The notes under the pieces are model-generated. The model was not told the origin of the DNA, did no database searches, and worked only from the letters and a program-made list of their open reading frames with translations. Shown piece by piece: positions 54,122-63,341 of a stretch of DNA of 64,000 nucleotides. Source of the stretch: Streptomyces sp. NBC_01262. Lineage in GTDB: Bacteria; Actinomycetota; Actinomycetes; Streptomycetales; Streptomycetaceae. The position numbers and the translations under genes were made by a program. The stretch's first letter is position 1. Each line of letters starts with the position of its first letter. Location: assembly GCF_036226365.1 (NCBI RefSeq), contig NZ_CP108462.1, positions 9,594,501-9,658,500 on the forward strand, given 5' to 3'.

Positions 54122-54504
54122 GCAGTCCCGAAGGTGTGATCTACGCAGAGGTACCGTGGCTGCTGCAGGTCGCCGAGCACATCGACGGCGACCCGCAGCC
54201 CGACGACCTCGGCCCGCTCATCGCCGGCGTCGCCCGCCACCGCGGGCAAGCGCTGGGCCGCGACGTCTACGGCTCGATCTGGCTCAAGGCCGCATCCCTG
54301 CTGCACACCCTGGCAAGACTGCCGTCCCTGGAGCACTCCAACGCCCAGTTCGCATGGCTGACCGCGGTCGCCTTCCTCCAGGTCAATGGCCACACCCTGG
54401 ACTACCCGCCGAAGGACGCGGCCGCCCTGCTCCGCGACGTCGTCACCGGCGACATCGGGCCGCAGCGGATCGCCCTCCAACTGCGCCAGTGGGCCAGCGC
54501 CTGA
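54118..54504 (+). CDS. Fic/Doc-type toxin with degenerate active site
   Basis: 128 residues from a GTG that overlaps the antitoxin stop. The helical core AASLLHTLARLPSLEHSNAQ, FAWLTAVAFLQVNGH aligns with Doc toxins, but the HPFxDGNKR motif reads PSLEHSNAQ: the catalytic His is replaced by Pro and the basic residues are lost. In Streptomyces such variants are annotated as Fic-family toxins. Whether it still AMP-ylates or phosphorylates is doubtful, and it may act by binding. Confidence 0.65.
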   Translation: MSSPEGVIYAEVPWLLQVAEHIDGDPQPDDLGPLIAGVARHRGQALGRDVYGSIWLKAASLLHTLARLPSLEHSNAQFAWLTAVAFLQVNGHTLDYPPKDAAALLRDVVTGDIGPQRIALQLRQWASA

Positions 54505-54631
54505 CGAGGCGTGCACGACTTCCGCGGCCGTTGCTGTCTACGGGGCGGGCGATCGCCCGGCTGAACGACTCAGCCTGCAATCCGCCCGGCGTACAGGTGG
54601 GCGTTTAGGGTCACCACCACCTCGGCGGCGT

Positions 54632-56191
54632 TCATCGCTCCGGCGTGGTTCCCGCCGTCTGGTCGTCGAGCCCGAGGCCGAGGTCGTGCAGCGCGGCGAC
54701 CACCAGGGTCTCCGGAAGCTCGAAGCGCCGGGCCAGCTTCGGGCTGCCGAGCCGTTCCACGACCTGCCGGTCCCCCGTCTCCCGCAGGACGGCGATCTCA
54801 CTCACGGCCCTGGCCACCCGGTCCACGGCCGTCCCCGGGGCCTGCATCACCTTGGGGCTCGGCGCGCGGTACGGGTCGTCCTCGGGCTCCGGTCCTTCCG
54901 GTGCCGGGCCGCCCGCCGTCTTCCCCTCCGTCGCCCGGGCGTCCCGCGCGTCCAGCTCGTACGCCTTCGGCCCCCACTTCTCCCATGGAATCGCCTGCTC
55001 GGCGTAGCGGCCCGTCAACAGGTCCTGGGCCGAGGCCCACTGGAGCCACGACCGGGAGGGGCGCAGGGCCGCCGCGACCCGCTCCGCCGGGCTGCCCGCA
55101 GGCAGCACCCGGCCGTCCTGGGCGTCGGCGGGCAGAAGGCAGTGCCGGTACGCGGAACGGAGCATGGGCGGCCACGGCACCGTCATCGGTGTCAGCCGGG
55201 CCGCGGCGGCCAGGACGTCGGGATGCGCCGGCCGCAGCCGGTCCAGCAGCCCAAGGAGCACCTTCTCGTAGGCCTTCGACGGCTTCCACCGGTCCCGCTC
55301 CCGGTGCAGGGCGAGGATCGCCAGCATGGGATTGGCCCGCTTCTCCTTGGCGAGTTCCTTGATCGCGTCCGCGGCGGGCATCACTCCATCTCGCAGCCCC
55401 GCCAGTGCGGCCTCGACCGCCATCGCCGTGGGGTCCCAGGGCTCCCAGGCCTCGTGCAGGGGAACCATGTGAATCGAAGCGCCCCTCGGGTCCGGGCCAC
55501 TGGGGGTGTTGGGGAGGAACACGAGGGTCTGCCAGCCGGCGCACAGCCAGAGTGTCTGGTCGGTCCACTCCGTCCAGCGCCCTTCCATGACGGCCCCCGG
55601 GTAGGCCTCCGTACGGTCTTCTGCGGAGTCCGGCGCTGACCCCGGGTACGCGGTGCGGCCGGTGCGCAGGACATAGGGCCCCGGAGTCAGACGCCCGTAC
55701 CGCCCGATCGCGGTCCCGTGGTCAGGATCGGGGATCCACTCCGAGCTCCACTCGGACACCGGGCGAAGCCGCGAGTCGAGCAGCACGGCCAGGTCCCCGA
55801 ACAGCGGAGCCTTGGGTGAGTCGCGCAGGGTGCGCAGGATCAGCACCGCGCCCGATCCGGGGCCGAAGTTGGCCGCGAGCTTGGAGCTGAGGCGGAACGC
55901 CAGTTCGCCGTGGGTCTCGTTGGCGGTTCGGGTGCCGTACGTCGGGGCGCTAGCGGCAAACTCTACCGTCAGGTCCCGGTGCTCCTTCGCGCCGGGCGCC
56001 AGCGTGATCAGCTGCGTGTTCTCGGCACTGCCCACCCTGCCCTGGATCCGGTAGACCCCGGGCTCCAGGGACATCTTCAGGATGCCCTCCGTGGAGGCGA
56101 TCAGCCGAAGCGTGCTGTCGAACACGCTGAGCAGCGTGTTCGAGACCCGGCTGGAAAGCGTGAGCTTGGCCGGCTCAGAGCTGGATGACAC
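54632..56191 (-). CDS. Partner protein of caspase-lipase operon
   Basis: 519 residues from a GTG (56189-56191) with GGAGGC six bases upstream, starting 17 bases inside the caspase gene. The N-terminal ~220 residues are beta-rich (TLRLIASTEGILKMSLEPGV, HGELAFRLSSKLAANFGPGS), like an immunoglobulin or carbohydrate-binding sandwich. The rest is helical with Trp/Pro-rich stretches. No catalytic motif or membrane helix. A sensor, adaptor or protease substrate is possible; the function is unknown. Confidence 0.7.
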   Translation of the reverse strand: MSSSSEPAKLTLSSRVSNTLLSVFDSTLRLIASTEGILKMSLEPGVYRIQGRVGSAENTQLITLAPGAKEHRDLTVEFAASAPTYGTRTANETHGELAFRLSSKLAANFGPGSGAVLILRTLRDSPKAPLFGDLAVLLDSRLRPVSEWSSEWIPDPDHGTAIGRYGRLTPGPYVLRTGRTAYPGSAPDSAEDRTEAYPGAVMEGRWTEWTDQTLWLCAGWQTLVFLPNTPSGPDPRGASIHMVPLHEAWEPWDPTAMAVEAALAGLRDGVMPAADAIKELAKEKRANPMLAILALHRERDRWKPSKAYEKVLLGLLDRLRPAHPDVLAAAARLTPMTVPWPPMLRSAYRHCLLPADAQDGRVLPAGSPAERVAAALRPSRSWLQWASAQDLLTGRYAEQAIPWEKWGPKAYELDARDARATEGKTAGGPAPEGPEPEDDPYRAPSPKVMQAPGTAVDRVARAVSEIAVLRETGDRQVVERLGSPKLARRFELPETLVVAALHDLGLGLDDQTAGTTPER

Positions 56192-57227
56192 AACTGCCTC
56201 CAATGGCCGCCATGAACATGCCTCCGTCGGCGAAGGGCGCCCCGTCGAATGTGCCGCAGCGCACGACGGCGTACGCGCCGGGCGGGAGGGGGAGGGTCCA
56301 GGGGCCGACTGTCGGATCGTAGGTGGTCCGCACAGTGCCCTGGAGGAGATCCACCGGCGCGGTCCAGCCACTGGGGAAACGAATGGTCACCATGCCTGTC
56401 TCCTGGCCCCTGGCACTGCTGAAGACGATGGGATGCCCGGCATCCGAGGGCATCTCCACCTGCTGCGGCACCGGCCTTCCCCGGGTGGCCTCCAGCACCG
56501 CGACCGCGACGTACTCGGCGAGCGTGACGGAGGTGACGGCGTTGAAGGCGGGGTCATTGCGCGCACGGCGCAGGCCGTCCACGAGTGCCCGGGTGAAATA
56601 GCCCCGCCGCTTGTCGGGGTCGATGGCCAGCTCCCGCTCCTCGTACGCCGGATCATCCGGTCCGGCCGCGTACCCCACCAGGGTGCGGACCCGTTCCTTG
56701 GGTCGGGAACACACGTCGAAGCCCACCGTGGACGGCTCCACCAGCCGGAAGTACGTGCGGCAGCAGTCGGCGAACACGACTACCTCGCGGAAGACCGCGC
56801 AGTTGCGGTACCAGTCGACGTAGGACCGCAGTTCGAGGTTCTCGTACCGCCCGGGCCGGGCGTCCGCGAGCAGCAGGGCTGCGTCGCCACGTCCGGGCAT
56901 GATGCCGTGCCCGGACACGTAGAGATACAGCCGGGTGTTCTCCCAGCGCTGAGGATCCTCCTCCACGGCCTGGTTCACTTCGGTGTGGATCAGTTCGAGC
57001 GCGTGGTCGATCTGACGCTTGATCGGGCGTGCGAGGTAGGGGTCGGTGACGGCGGTTCCGGTGGGTTTCGTGGTGATCGTCTTGACGTGTTCCTTGGGGA
57101 GCTGACCGCCGAGCGGGTCGACCAGCCAGTCGCGGAACATCCGTGCGTCCATCACCGGCGACTGAAGGTCGTTGACCCCCGGATACCGGGTGATCCCGGC
57201 GACCACCGCGTAGTGGTCCCGGTTCAC
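56175..57227 (-). CDS. Caspase-like protease (peptidase C14 type)
   Basis: 350 residues. N-terminal strand HYAVVAGITRYPGVNDLQSP, catalytic His107 in YLYVSGHGIM and catalytic Cys in VVVFADCCRTYF (Cys156 fits the D-x-C-R pattern). The p20-like core is complete. The C-terminal ~120 residues are beta-rich (GMVTIRFPSGWTAPVDLLQG). Bacterial caspases often cut and activate a neighbouring effector upon infection. It overlaps the lipase gene (ATGA) upstream and the partner gene downstream, so the three should act together. Confidence 0.8.
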   Translation of the reverse strand: MNRDHYAVVAGITRYPGVNDLQSPVMDARMFRDWLVDPLGGQLPKEHVKTITTKPTGTAVTDPYLARPIKRQIDHALELIHTEVNQAVEEDPQRWENTRLYLYVSGHGIMPGRGDAALLLADARPGRYENLELRSYVDWYRNCAVFREVVVFADCCRTYFRLVEPSTVGFDVCSRPKERVRTLVGYAAGPDDPAYEERELAIDPDKRRGYFTRALVDGLRRARNDPAFNAVTSVTLAEYVAVAVLEATRGRPVPQQVEMPSDAGHPIVFSSARGQETGMVTIRFPSGWTAPVDLLQGTVRTTYDPTVGPWTLPLPPGAYAVVRCGTFDGAPFADGGMFMAAIGGSCVIQL

Positions 57228-58741
57228 GGGGTGCCCCTGAGGATCGCGGCGATGCTGTCGAGCACCTGTTTGTCCTCGTCGAAGGAGGTGTGGCTGGTGG
57301 CTCCGGAGGCCCTGCCAGGGGCGGCACCTTCGGCCGTGGGGGAGAGGACCACCCGGGCGTCCGTCAGGTAGTCCCGACCGGCTGCCAGGCCCGGGACGTC
57401 CTTGAACTTTCCGTCCGCGTAGGCGGGTTCGCGGTAGCGGGCCATTCCGACCAGCGGTGTCCAGGCGGAGGCGCCCTTGGGGTCGCGTTCCAGGACACCG
57501 GAGATGAGGTGCAGCAGGGACCGTGGGTAGAGGGGGCCGACCAGGTGGTCCTTCTCCTCGGTGTCGCGCTTCATGGTGAACATCCGCAGGTCCGAGATCA
57601 GGTCCTTGTCCTTGTCGAGCACGGCCGCGAAGTTGTCGTACGTACAGGCCGGTGCGAGGAACACCACCTGGAAGTGGGCGTCCTGCGGCCAGGTCCGGTC
57701 GCCCTGCGTGCGGCCGCGGGCCACCTCTGCGAGCAGATGGTTGATGTAGACGGCGCCGGTACTGTGCCCGACGAGGGCGATCCGGGGGCGGGCCCCGGTG
57801 GCGAGGGCCTCGCTCAGTCCGTCCAGCAGGGTGCGGCCGAAGCGGTCCGCGCCGGGGGCGAAGGTGTCCTGGGTCTCCTTCTTCATGGCGGACCAGACCG
57901 AGCCGCCGGCGTTGGCAAAGTAGAACTCGCGCAGCAACTCCTCAACGACGGTGCAGTAGACCCCGTGGTCCTCGTCCGCACGGAAGCGGTCGATGACGCG
58001 TTTGAGGACCCGGGCGGCCTTCACCGCGAGACCGATGGTGGTGAGGACTCCGCGTTCGCCCTCCGCCGCCGGTTCCCGCTGGTCGATGGAATCGAGGGCG
58101 TCGGGATCCATAAGCGTGGCGCTCGACGCCACCGTGCGTACGGTGATCCCCCGCCCGCCCTCGTCCTGGACCTTGGTCTCGGGATGCCGGGCCGCCAGGA
58201 TCGCCTCCAGATCGGCGAGCAGGGCCGCGTCCTCTTGGATGGAGAGCCGCAGTTCCTCTTCCTCGGCGGCGTTCACCTCGGTCAGCCCGGCGGGAGCCCG
58301 CGCCGCGGCGTACGGTTCCCCGCCTGCGGTACGCGTGGCGATTTCGAGGTCCACCTCGCGGTCCTTGGGCAGCGGTACGGACCCGGCGGCGCGCTCGCCC
58401 GGCCCTTGCCGCAGCTTGCCCACAGTGAACTGGGTGATCCGTTTGAGCATCCGATGGAAGATGTCCTCGCCCACAATCTCGTCGAGGTTGTGCTTAAGGA
58501 TCTCCAGCAGCCCGCTCTGCCACACGACGAACACGGGCCGGGCCCGCGCCGCGAGGTAGCCGTTGGTGAGCCGGAGTGCGGTGTCGGTACCGCTGCGCTC
58601 GTTGACCAGGCCACCGTGGAGATGGATGACGATGGACTCTCCGGCACGGGCGGCCGCGAAGAGGTCTTCGAGCTTCGCCGACTTCTCCGGGTCCAGCTCC
58701 CCGTTGCGGCCCGTCGTGTAAATGTACTCGTTCGGTGCCAT
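57224..58741 (-). CDS. Lipase-like alpha/beta hydrolase
   Basis: 505 residues from the ATG at 58739-58741. It has the oxyanion-type motif IVIHLHGGLVNE (residues 37-48) and nucleophile Ser327 in ALVGHSTGAVYINHLL. Between them lies a ~250-residue helical insertion (DREVDLEIATRTAGGEPYAA to the region around YFANAGGSVWSAMKKE) that may be the regulatory or caspase-cut region. A membrane phospholipid substrate is plausible but unproven. First gene of the caspase operon. Confidence 0.8.
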   Translation of the reverse strand: MAPNEYIYTTGRNGELDPEKSAKLEDLFAAARAGESIVIHLHGGLVNERSGTDTALRLTNGYLAARARPVFVVWQSGLLEILKHNLDEIVGEDIFHRMLKRITQFTVGKLRQGPGERAAGSVPLPKDREVDLEIATRTAGGEPYAAARAPAGLTEVNAAEEEELRLSIQEDAALLADLEAILAARHPETKVQDEGGRGITVRTVASSATLMDPDALDSIDQREPAAEGERGVLTTIGLAVKAARVLKRVIDRFRADEDHGVYCTVVEELLREFYFANAGGSVWSAMKKETQDTFAPGADRFGRTLLDGLSEALATGARPRIALVGHSTGAVYINHLLAEVARGRTQGDRTWPQDAHFQVVFLAPACTYDNFAAVLDKDKDLISDLRMFTMKRDTEEKDHLVGPLYPRSLLHLISGVLERDPKGASAWTPLVGMARYREPAYADGKFKDVPGLAAGRDYLTDARVVLSPTAEGAAPGRASGATSHTSFDEDKQVLDSIAAILRGTP

Positions 58742-58988
58742 GACGTTCCTCCGCGCTGGGCGGCGCGCCTGCGTATCTCATATGGTCCCATGTGAGATGT
58801 CACCGCGCGCGCCGGAGACTTGCGGCGTTCCCGCCTCGCGGCTCCCCATGCCCGGCTCGGAGAGGCAGAGGAGGGCGAGGGTGCACCGCGCTTAAAAGTT
58901 CCTCCTCCGTCCCGATTCGCAAGGTGGTTGGGCCGGGTCTTCTGGTCGCCAGGTCTGGTCGCGCCCCCGTCTCAACGGCGGGAATGGT
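58742..58988. other. Intergenic region between two candidate systems
   Basis: 247 bases between the lipase start and the S41 peptidase stop. CTCATATGGTCCCATGTGAG near 58776-58796 is a near-palindrome (CTCATATG...CATGTGAG) immediately upstream of the lipase gene and could be its operator. Confidence 0.4.
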
Positions 58989-60938
58989 TCATGCCTGCGG
59001 GAGTTTCGCGGTGCGGCTCGCGACGAGCCGGCTCTGTGTGAAGCCGTCCACCCGCAGGGTTTTCGCTGCCCCCGGTTGGTTAACGCTGACCTCGGCGTGG
59101 CCGTCGGTGACATCGATTGAAGCGCGAGGCCGCTGGTCGAGGTAGACGTCTACTCGGTCGAGATTGGCAGTGTCCATCGTGATCCGGATGGCACCGTTTT
59201 GCGAGGTCGTACCGGTGATGGAGAGGGAGTGCGCTGGGAGGCTCTTCAGGAGTTCGCCGGCTCGGGCCAGCAAGTCCTCGTTGTCGTGGAGCACGTCGCG
59301 CTGGGTCATGTGGTGTCGGTGTTCAGGAACGACGCCCAGGTCTTCGACTGGGGTGCCTGACCGAGCACCCACGCGGAGGGTGCGTCTGGCGGCTACTCGC
59401 ATACCCGCCTTTTTGGGCAAGCCTGCATAAGGTGATCCTGGCGTACCCTGCGCCAACGCGGTGAAGACTTCATGAGACCAGACGTTTGCGCCACCGGCGC
59501 CGGTGTTGTCATCGACACCAAGGACCACGCCGACCTCGTGATCCTGAAACCCGGCTGCGAAGATGTCGGTCGCCGAGTAGCAGAGCGCATTGGTGACGAG
59601 AACGACTGGGCCGAAATACGCCTGACCGAGGCTGTTGGCCCGGTCAGAAGGGGTGAGCGGGAAGGCATTGGACAGGGCCGCTCCGGTCTCTGAGGCTTGC
59701 TCCATCGAGGGAAGCCACGGTGTGAAGTCAACGCGCGGATCGTCTTGATGCGCACGGCATATGCGCAGGTTGAGCGCACTGTTGAGGAACTGCGCCGGCT
59801 CGGGCGTGATCCTGCGGGCGGTCAACGTCTGGAGCAGGCATTCGCTTGCGAGGATGGATCCACCACCGTTGTCACGAACATCGACGATCAGACCGTTCTG
59901 GGGCAGCAAATCGGTGAGCCGGGCGAACTCCTTCACGAAGGCGTCCGCATTGGGGGTGGCGAACGTGAAGATCCGGATGTGCCCGAAAGTGCCGGACGGA
60001 GTCTGGACCTCACGCGCCCGGAATGTCTGCGGCATGCTGGTGAGAAGGACACCGTTGGCCGGGACTTCCTCGCGGACATTTCCTGACTCAGCGTGCCGCT
60101 GCCGGTCGACGATCTGGGGGGCAAAAAGCAGAACCTTGGCGCGCCTTGTCTCGTCCGCATTGAGGTCCATGCCCTGACTCGTAGCCGTTGCGCTGATCGT
60201 GTCGGTGTCGACGGTCCCAGGCAGGTTGGTCACAACCCGCCACTTCTCACACAATTCCTGGTGCGTGCCATTTGCATCGGTGTAGCTGACGGTCACCCAC
60301 TCCTCGAATGGGGGAAGGTGAACGATGAGCGGGCGAATCGTCAGCGACTCCAGGCCCCGGCTGTGCCGTGCGGCCTCGTTGCTGCCGGCGAAGCGTGCAG
60401 CATTCAAATCGACCGCAGCGGCGATAGGGATCCCGCTCCAGTGCGTTACCTCTGCACCTCGCTCGAAGCCGGGGGCGGAAAAACCAGGGGCGATGTGAGT
60501 GACGGCGTAGTGTGAGCCCCGTTGGTCGGTGTACTCCTCGATCAGGAACGGAAGGAAGGCTACTTTTCCCGCGAAGGGTTCCGGGAGCAGGTAGACGGTG
60601 TGGAGGTCGTGAACCGAGTGGAAGACCTCAGAAACTTCGGAGTGAAAGATCCACTCCGCAGGCATGGTGTCACTGCTCTGGCGTTCGATCCTGCTCCGCA
60701 GAACGCGCAAACGTTGAACCGGGTTCACGGCGTACATGGCCATCTTCTCCGGGAGATGCACATAGTTCTGCTCCAACAGAACCAGCGCCTGCTCGACGAT
60801 GAGCCGTCTCTCATCCAGGGTGAGGACACCTGCGCTCCGCAGGAACTCTTCAAGCTCCGAGGAAGCGGCAAGGCGTTCGCGTACTGCCCCAGCCGCCTCG
60901 CTGATGAAGGGGGGAATGGTGTGGGCTGTTCGTTCCAC
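58989..60938 (-). CDS. S41-family peptidase
   Basis: 649 residues from a GTG with GAGGAG five bases upstream. The N-terminal ~330 residues are non-catalytic (PDZ not recognised). The S41 core is seen in FGHIRIFTFATPNADAFVKE, IVDVRDNGGGSILAS and NALCYSATDIFAAGFQDHEV, the last with the nucleophile Ser. The usual Lys region reads GVDDNTGAGGANVW with no Lys. A beta-rich C-terminal domain follows. No signal peptide, so it acts in the cytoplasm, where it could process the two small peptides upstream. Confidence 0.8.
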   Translation of the reverse strand: MERTAHTIPPFISEAAGAVRERLAASSELEEFLRSAGVLTLDERRLIVEQALVLLEQNYVHLPEKMAMYAVNPVQRLRVLRSRIERQSSDTMPAEWIFHSEVSEVFHSVHDLHTVYLLPEPFAGKVAFLPFLIEEYTDQRGSHYAVTHIAPGFSAPGFERGAEVTHWSGIPIAAAVDLNAARFAGSNEAARHSRGLESLTIRPLIVHLPPFEEWVTVSYTDANGTHQELCEKWRVVTNLPGTVDTDTISATATSQGMDLNADETRRAKVLLFAPQIVDRQRHAESGNVREEVPANGVLLTSMPQTFRAREVQTPSGTFGHIRIFTFATPNADAFVKEFARLTDLLPQNGLIVDVRDNGGGSILASECLLQTLTARRITPEPAQFLNSALNLRICRAHQDDPRVDFTPWLPSMEQASETGAALSNAFPLTPSDRANSLGQAYFGPVVLVTNALCYSATDIFAAGFQDHEVGVVLGVDDNTGAGGANVWSHEVFTALAQGTPGSPYAGLPKKAGMRVAARRTLRVGARSGTPVEDLGVVPEHRHHMTQRDVLHDNEDLLARAGELLKSLPAHSLSITGTTSQNGAIRITMDTANLDRVDVYLDQRPRASIDVTDGHAEVSVNQPGAAKTLRVDGFTQSRLVASRTAKLPQA

Positions 60939-61122
60939 GACGTCTCCTCGATCGGGGCCGACGGCGCGAGCGGTCGCGGCGCCATCGCCACGTCAACTTG
61001 AGCGGCACCGGCAGGTCAGGGACGGTCCGCATCCGCAGACTGGCAGCAGGGAGGCATGCCACTCAGGGCTTCCGTTCCGTCAAGGGTCCTGCAGGTCGCG
61101 GCGGGGTGAGTCCTTCGTTGCG

Positions 61123-62382
61123 CTATCCGTGCCGCGTACGGAAATCGAGAGCAACCGCTGCTGCCAGGGATGTAGCGGTGGTAACTCCGTACCGTTTCAA
61201 TCGTTGGTGGAGAACAGCAACAGTTCTCAGGTCGTCGGCCCGGTAGGCACTCGCTAGCGCTCCGTCCAAAACACATGCGATGACCGTCTGAGTGGGTTCG
61301 AGAACTCCATCGATACCGGTTACCCATGACGCCGAAAGCCGTTCAGGCTGATTGACCAATCGTAGGGATTCAAGCGCCTCTTCCGTGACCAGAGCCCGGT
61401 CCGGCCCAGGAGTTTGATTTTGAGGAGAATTCACGGGGGGTGCTGCAAGATATGTCGCACACAGAATTCCGGCCACGAGCGTGGTGTGGTAGCAGGACCC
61501 AAATACTTCGACATCGTAAATGGAGTTCATTCGATGCCTTATGTGAGCTGCGAAAGGACCCCGCACAACCGGCCTATTGAGCTCACTCCAGACGGCGGTC
61601 AGCGCCATGTCGGAATACCGGCTCGGCAGCGCGCAAGCATAAGCAGCGGCAAGGAGTTCGCCCACCAGATCAAGGTCATCCTCCCAAAGTTGCCACGCCA
61701 GAAGGGCGTCCAGGGAAGCCGTGACCCGCTGAGTGGAGACGCAATCTGGCAGCGGATAGGCTCCGAAATCGGTAGCGTAGAACAGGGTATGAGTAAGTGC
61801 GTAAGCGTCTTCCCGGCGCGCGACGAGCGATGGGAGGGTACAGGCAGGGGCCATCGCGATCAGATCATCCGCATCCGGGCGGCACCCGTTTAGCACTCCG
61901 CTGGCCCAGCGTATTTCGAGCGAACGGAATAGCGGCCGGTCGACTCTCTCCCCCCAGCCGAGGTTGAGGCATCCTTGGAGCAGTTCATGGAACTGCTTGT
62001 CCATGATCCCAAATCGTTGGAGCACGGCGTGAGTGATCCCAAGCGGCCACACTACGTGAGGAGCGCGACGAAGGAGGCTCGTGTGCCTCTCCCTTTCCAG
62101 CCGCGCTCGCGTAGCTAGTGCCTCCCGCAGGCTGGCGCAGCCATCCTCGACGCCTTCTTCGACTCCGCGATCGGCAACAATAGCCCTATATGCCACATGT
62201 AGAAGGGTTGCAGACTCGGCCATCACTTTGTCTTCGACGGCGTCCGGCGTGGGAGCTCCCCAGTTATTTTTCGCGTCGGCTCGATTTGCTGGCAGAAGGT
62301 CATCTAGATGAGTAATCCACGCCGCAGCAAGGTGAAGAATCTCTTGAAGCCGGTGGTGAATCTCGTGCCGTGAAGGCATCAT
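61123..62382 (-). CDS. Helical protein of unknown function (DUF6895-like)
   Basis: 419 residues from two tandem ATG codons. Entirely helical with spaced His, Trp and Asp: EIHHRLQEILHLAAAWITHL, LTHTLFYATDFGAYPLPD, AWQLWEDDLDLVGELLAAAY. The HTLFYxTDFG motif recalls the Streptomyces DUF6895 proteins; this naming is from memory. It may be a peptide-modifying or binding partner, since it lies 72 bases after the second small peptide gene and precedes the S41 peptidase. Confidence 0.7.
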   Translation of the reverse strand: MMPSRHEIHHRLQEILHLAAAWITHLDDLLPANRADAKNNWGAPTPDAVEDKVMAESATLLHVAYRAIVADRGVEEGVEDGCASLREALATRARLERERHTSLLRRAPHVVWPLGITHAVLQRFGIMDKQFHELLQGCLNLGWGERVDRPLFRSLEIRWASGVLNGCRPDADDLIAMAPACTLPSLVARREDAYALTHTLFYATDFGAYPLPDCVSTQRVTASLDALLAWQLWEDDLDLVGELLAAAYACALPSRYSDMALTAVWSELNRPVVRGPFAAHIRHRMNSIYDVEVFGSCYHTTLVAGILCATYLAAPPVNSPQNQTPGPDRALVTEEALESLRLVNQPERLSASWVTGIDGVLEPTQTVIACVLDGALASAYRADDLRTVAVLHQRLKRYGVTTATSLAAAVALDFRTRHG

Positions 62383-62454
62383 TTTCTGTCCTCGATCGTC
62401 GTGCCCGCCGCTGGGGTCGCTAACTCCCCAACGGCAGGCGAATTCGGGTTCTGA

Positions 62455-62655
62455 CTACTGTTCTGCCGTGTCCCAGTGGGGGACAACGGCATAGTGACTT
62501 CCGCCGATGATGTACCAGTCGCCAACCTCCTGGAAGTCGTTCAGCGGGCTGAGGTTCTTTCCAGAGACATAATCCTTGACGCTTGCGTCCAGGTTGATCA
62601 GGTTGGCGGCGCCGAGGGACTCGGTGAGGGCGGAGACCTCTTGCGGTGTGGGCAT
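62455..62655 (-). CDS. Small peptide 2, candidate precursor
   Basis: 66 residues from the ATG at 62653-62655 (GAAGGG nine bases upstream). The N-terminal half PTPQEVSALTESLGAANLIN matches peptide 1. After a variable middle, WYIIGGSHYAVVPHWD aligns with WYIVGGAHYVIFPSGG of peptide 1. A conserved helical leader plus a conserved aromatic segment and a divergent end is what a modified-peptide precursor would look like. Confidence 0.7.
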   Translation of the reverse strand: MPTPQEVSALTESLGAANLINLDASVKDYVSGKNLSPLNDFQEVGDWYIIGGSHYAVVPHWDTAEQ

Positions 62656-62805
62656 GATGTGACCCTTCACTGGTGTTTTCTGTCATCGAGGACAGCTGGT
62701 TTTTGAGATTTCAGCGAGGCCATTTGGCGAGAATTGATGGTCCACAGTGTTCGGATCCCGGCGGACTCAGCGTTCCCGTCTGCGGCCACGGCGCTGCGGT
62801 ACGTG

Positions 62806-63057
62806 TCACGCGGGGGGCTCGGGATTGGGTTCACCCTCCGGCGGCACGATCATGGGGGGGACCGGGTAGCACTGACCACCGCTGGGGAAGATCACGTAGT
62901 GAGCGCCACCGACGATGTACCAGGGAGCACAGGGTTCCTGGTCAAACTTGACATCTCCCAGGGTTCTGAAGTGTTCCCTTGCGGACGCGTTGGTATTGAT
63001 CAGGTTAGCGGTCGCCAACGCCTCGGCGAGTTTCTGAACTTCTGCGGGAGTAGGCAC
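62806..63057 (-). CDS. Small peptide 1, candidate precursor
   Basis: 83 residues from a GTG (63055-63057) with AAAGGG eight bases upstream; an earlier ATG at 63117 lacks a ribosome site. PTPAEVQKLAEALATANLIN, a variable part with one Cys, PWYIVGGAHYVIFPSGG, then a second Cys and a Pro-rich tail (PVPPMIVPPEGEPNPEPPA) absent from peptide 2. First gene of the minus-strand set, divergent from the SARP activator at 63342. Confidence 0.7.
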   Translation of the reverse strand: MPTPAEVQKLAEALATANLINTNASAREHFRTLGDVKFDQEPCAPWYIVGGAHYVIFPSGGQCYPVPPMIVPPEGEPNPEPPA

Positions 63058-63341
63058 GGCTAGACCCTTTCTTGGTGATGCGTCGAGGACGCGGATCACT
63101 TTCTTCAGTTCAATCATCCAGTTGGCCCGTCACACCTGTGTTCTCTCAAGCGTTCGAAAAGCGTTACGCATGTATCCCACGCTTATGCCTGCCGCGTTGT
63201 TGGCGCAGGAGGAACGGCTGTCACCCGAATGGCGAAAAACGCCTTGTGGTGACAAGAAAACCTGGGAAGAGTGAGGGCTGATGCCCGTGTCACTGGCATA
63301 CCCAGGTGCGCGGAACCCGGACTGGCTGCACAGTGGTAGGC

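Noticed and set aside
57290-58795. Plus-strand frame of 501 codons
   Set aside because: Mirror of the lipase-like gene, no motif or ribosome site.
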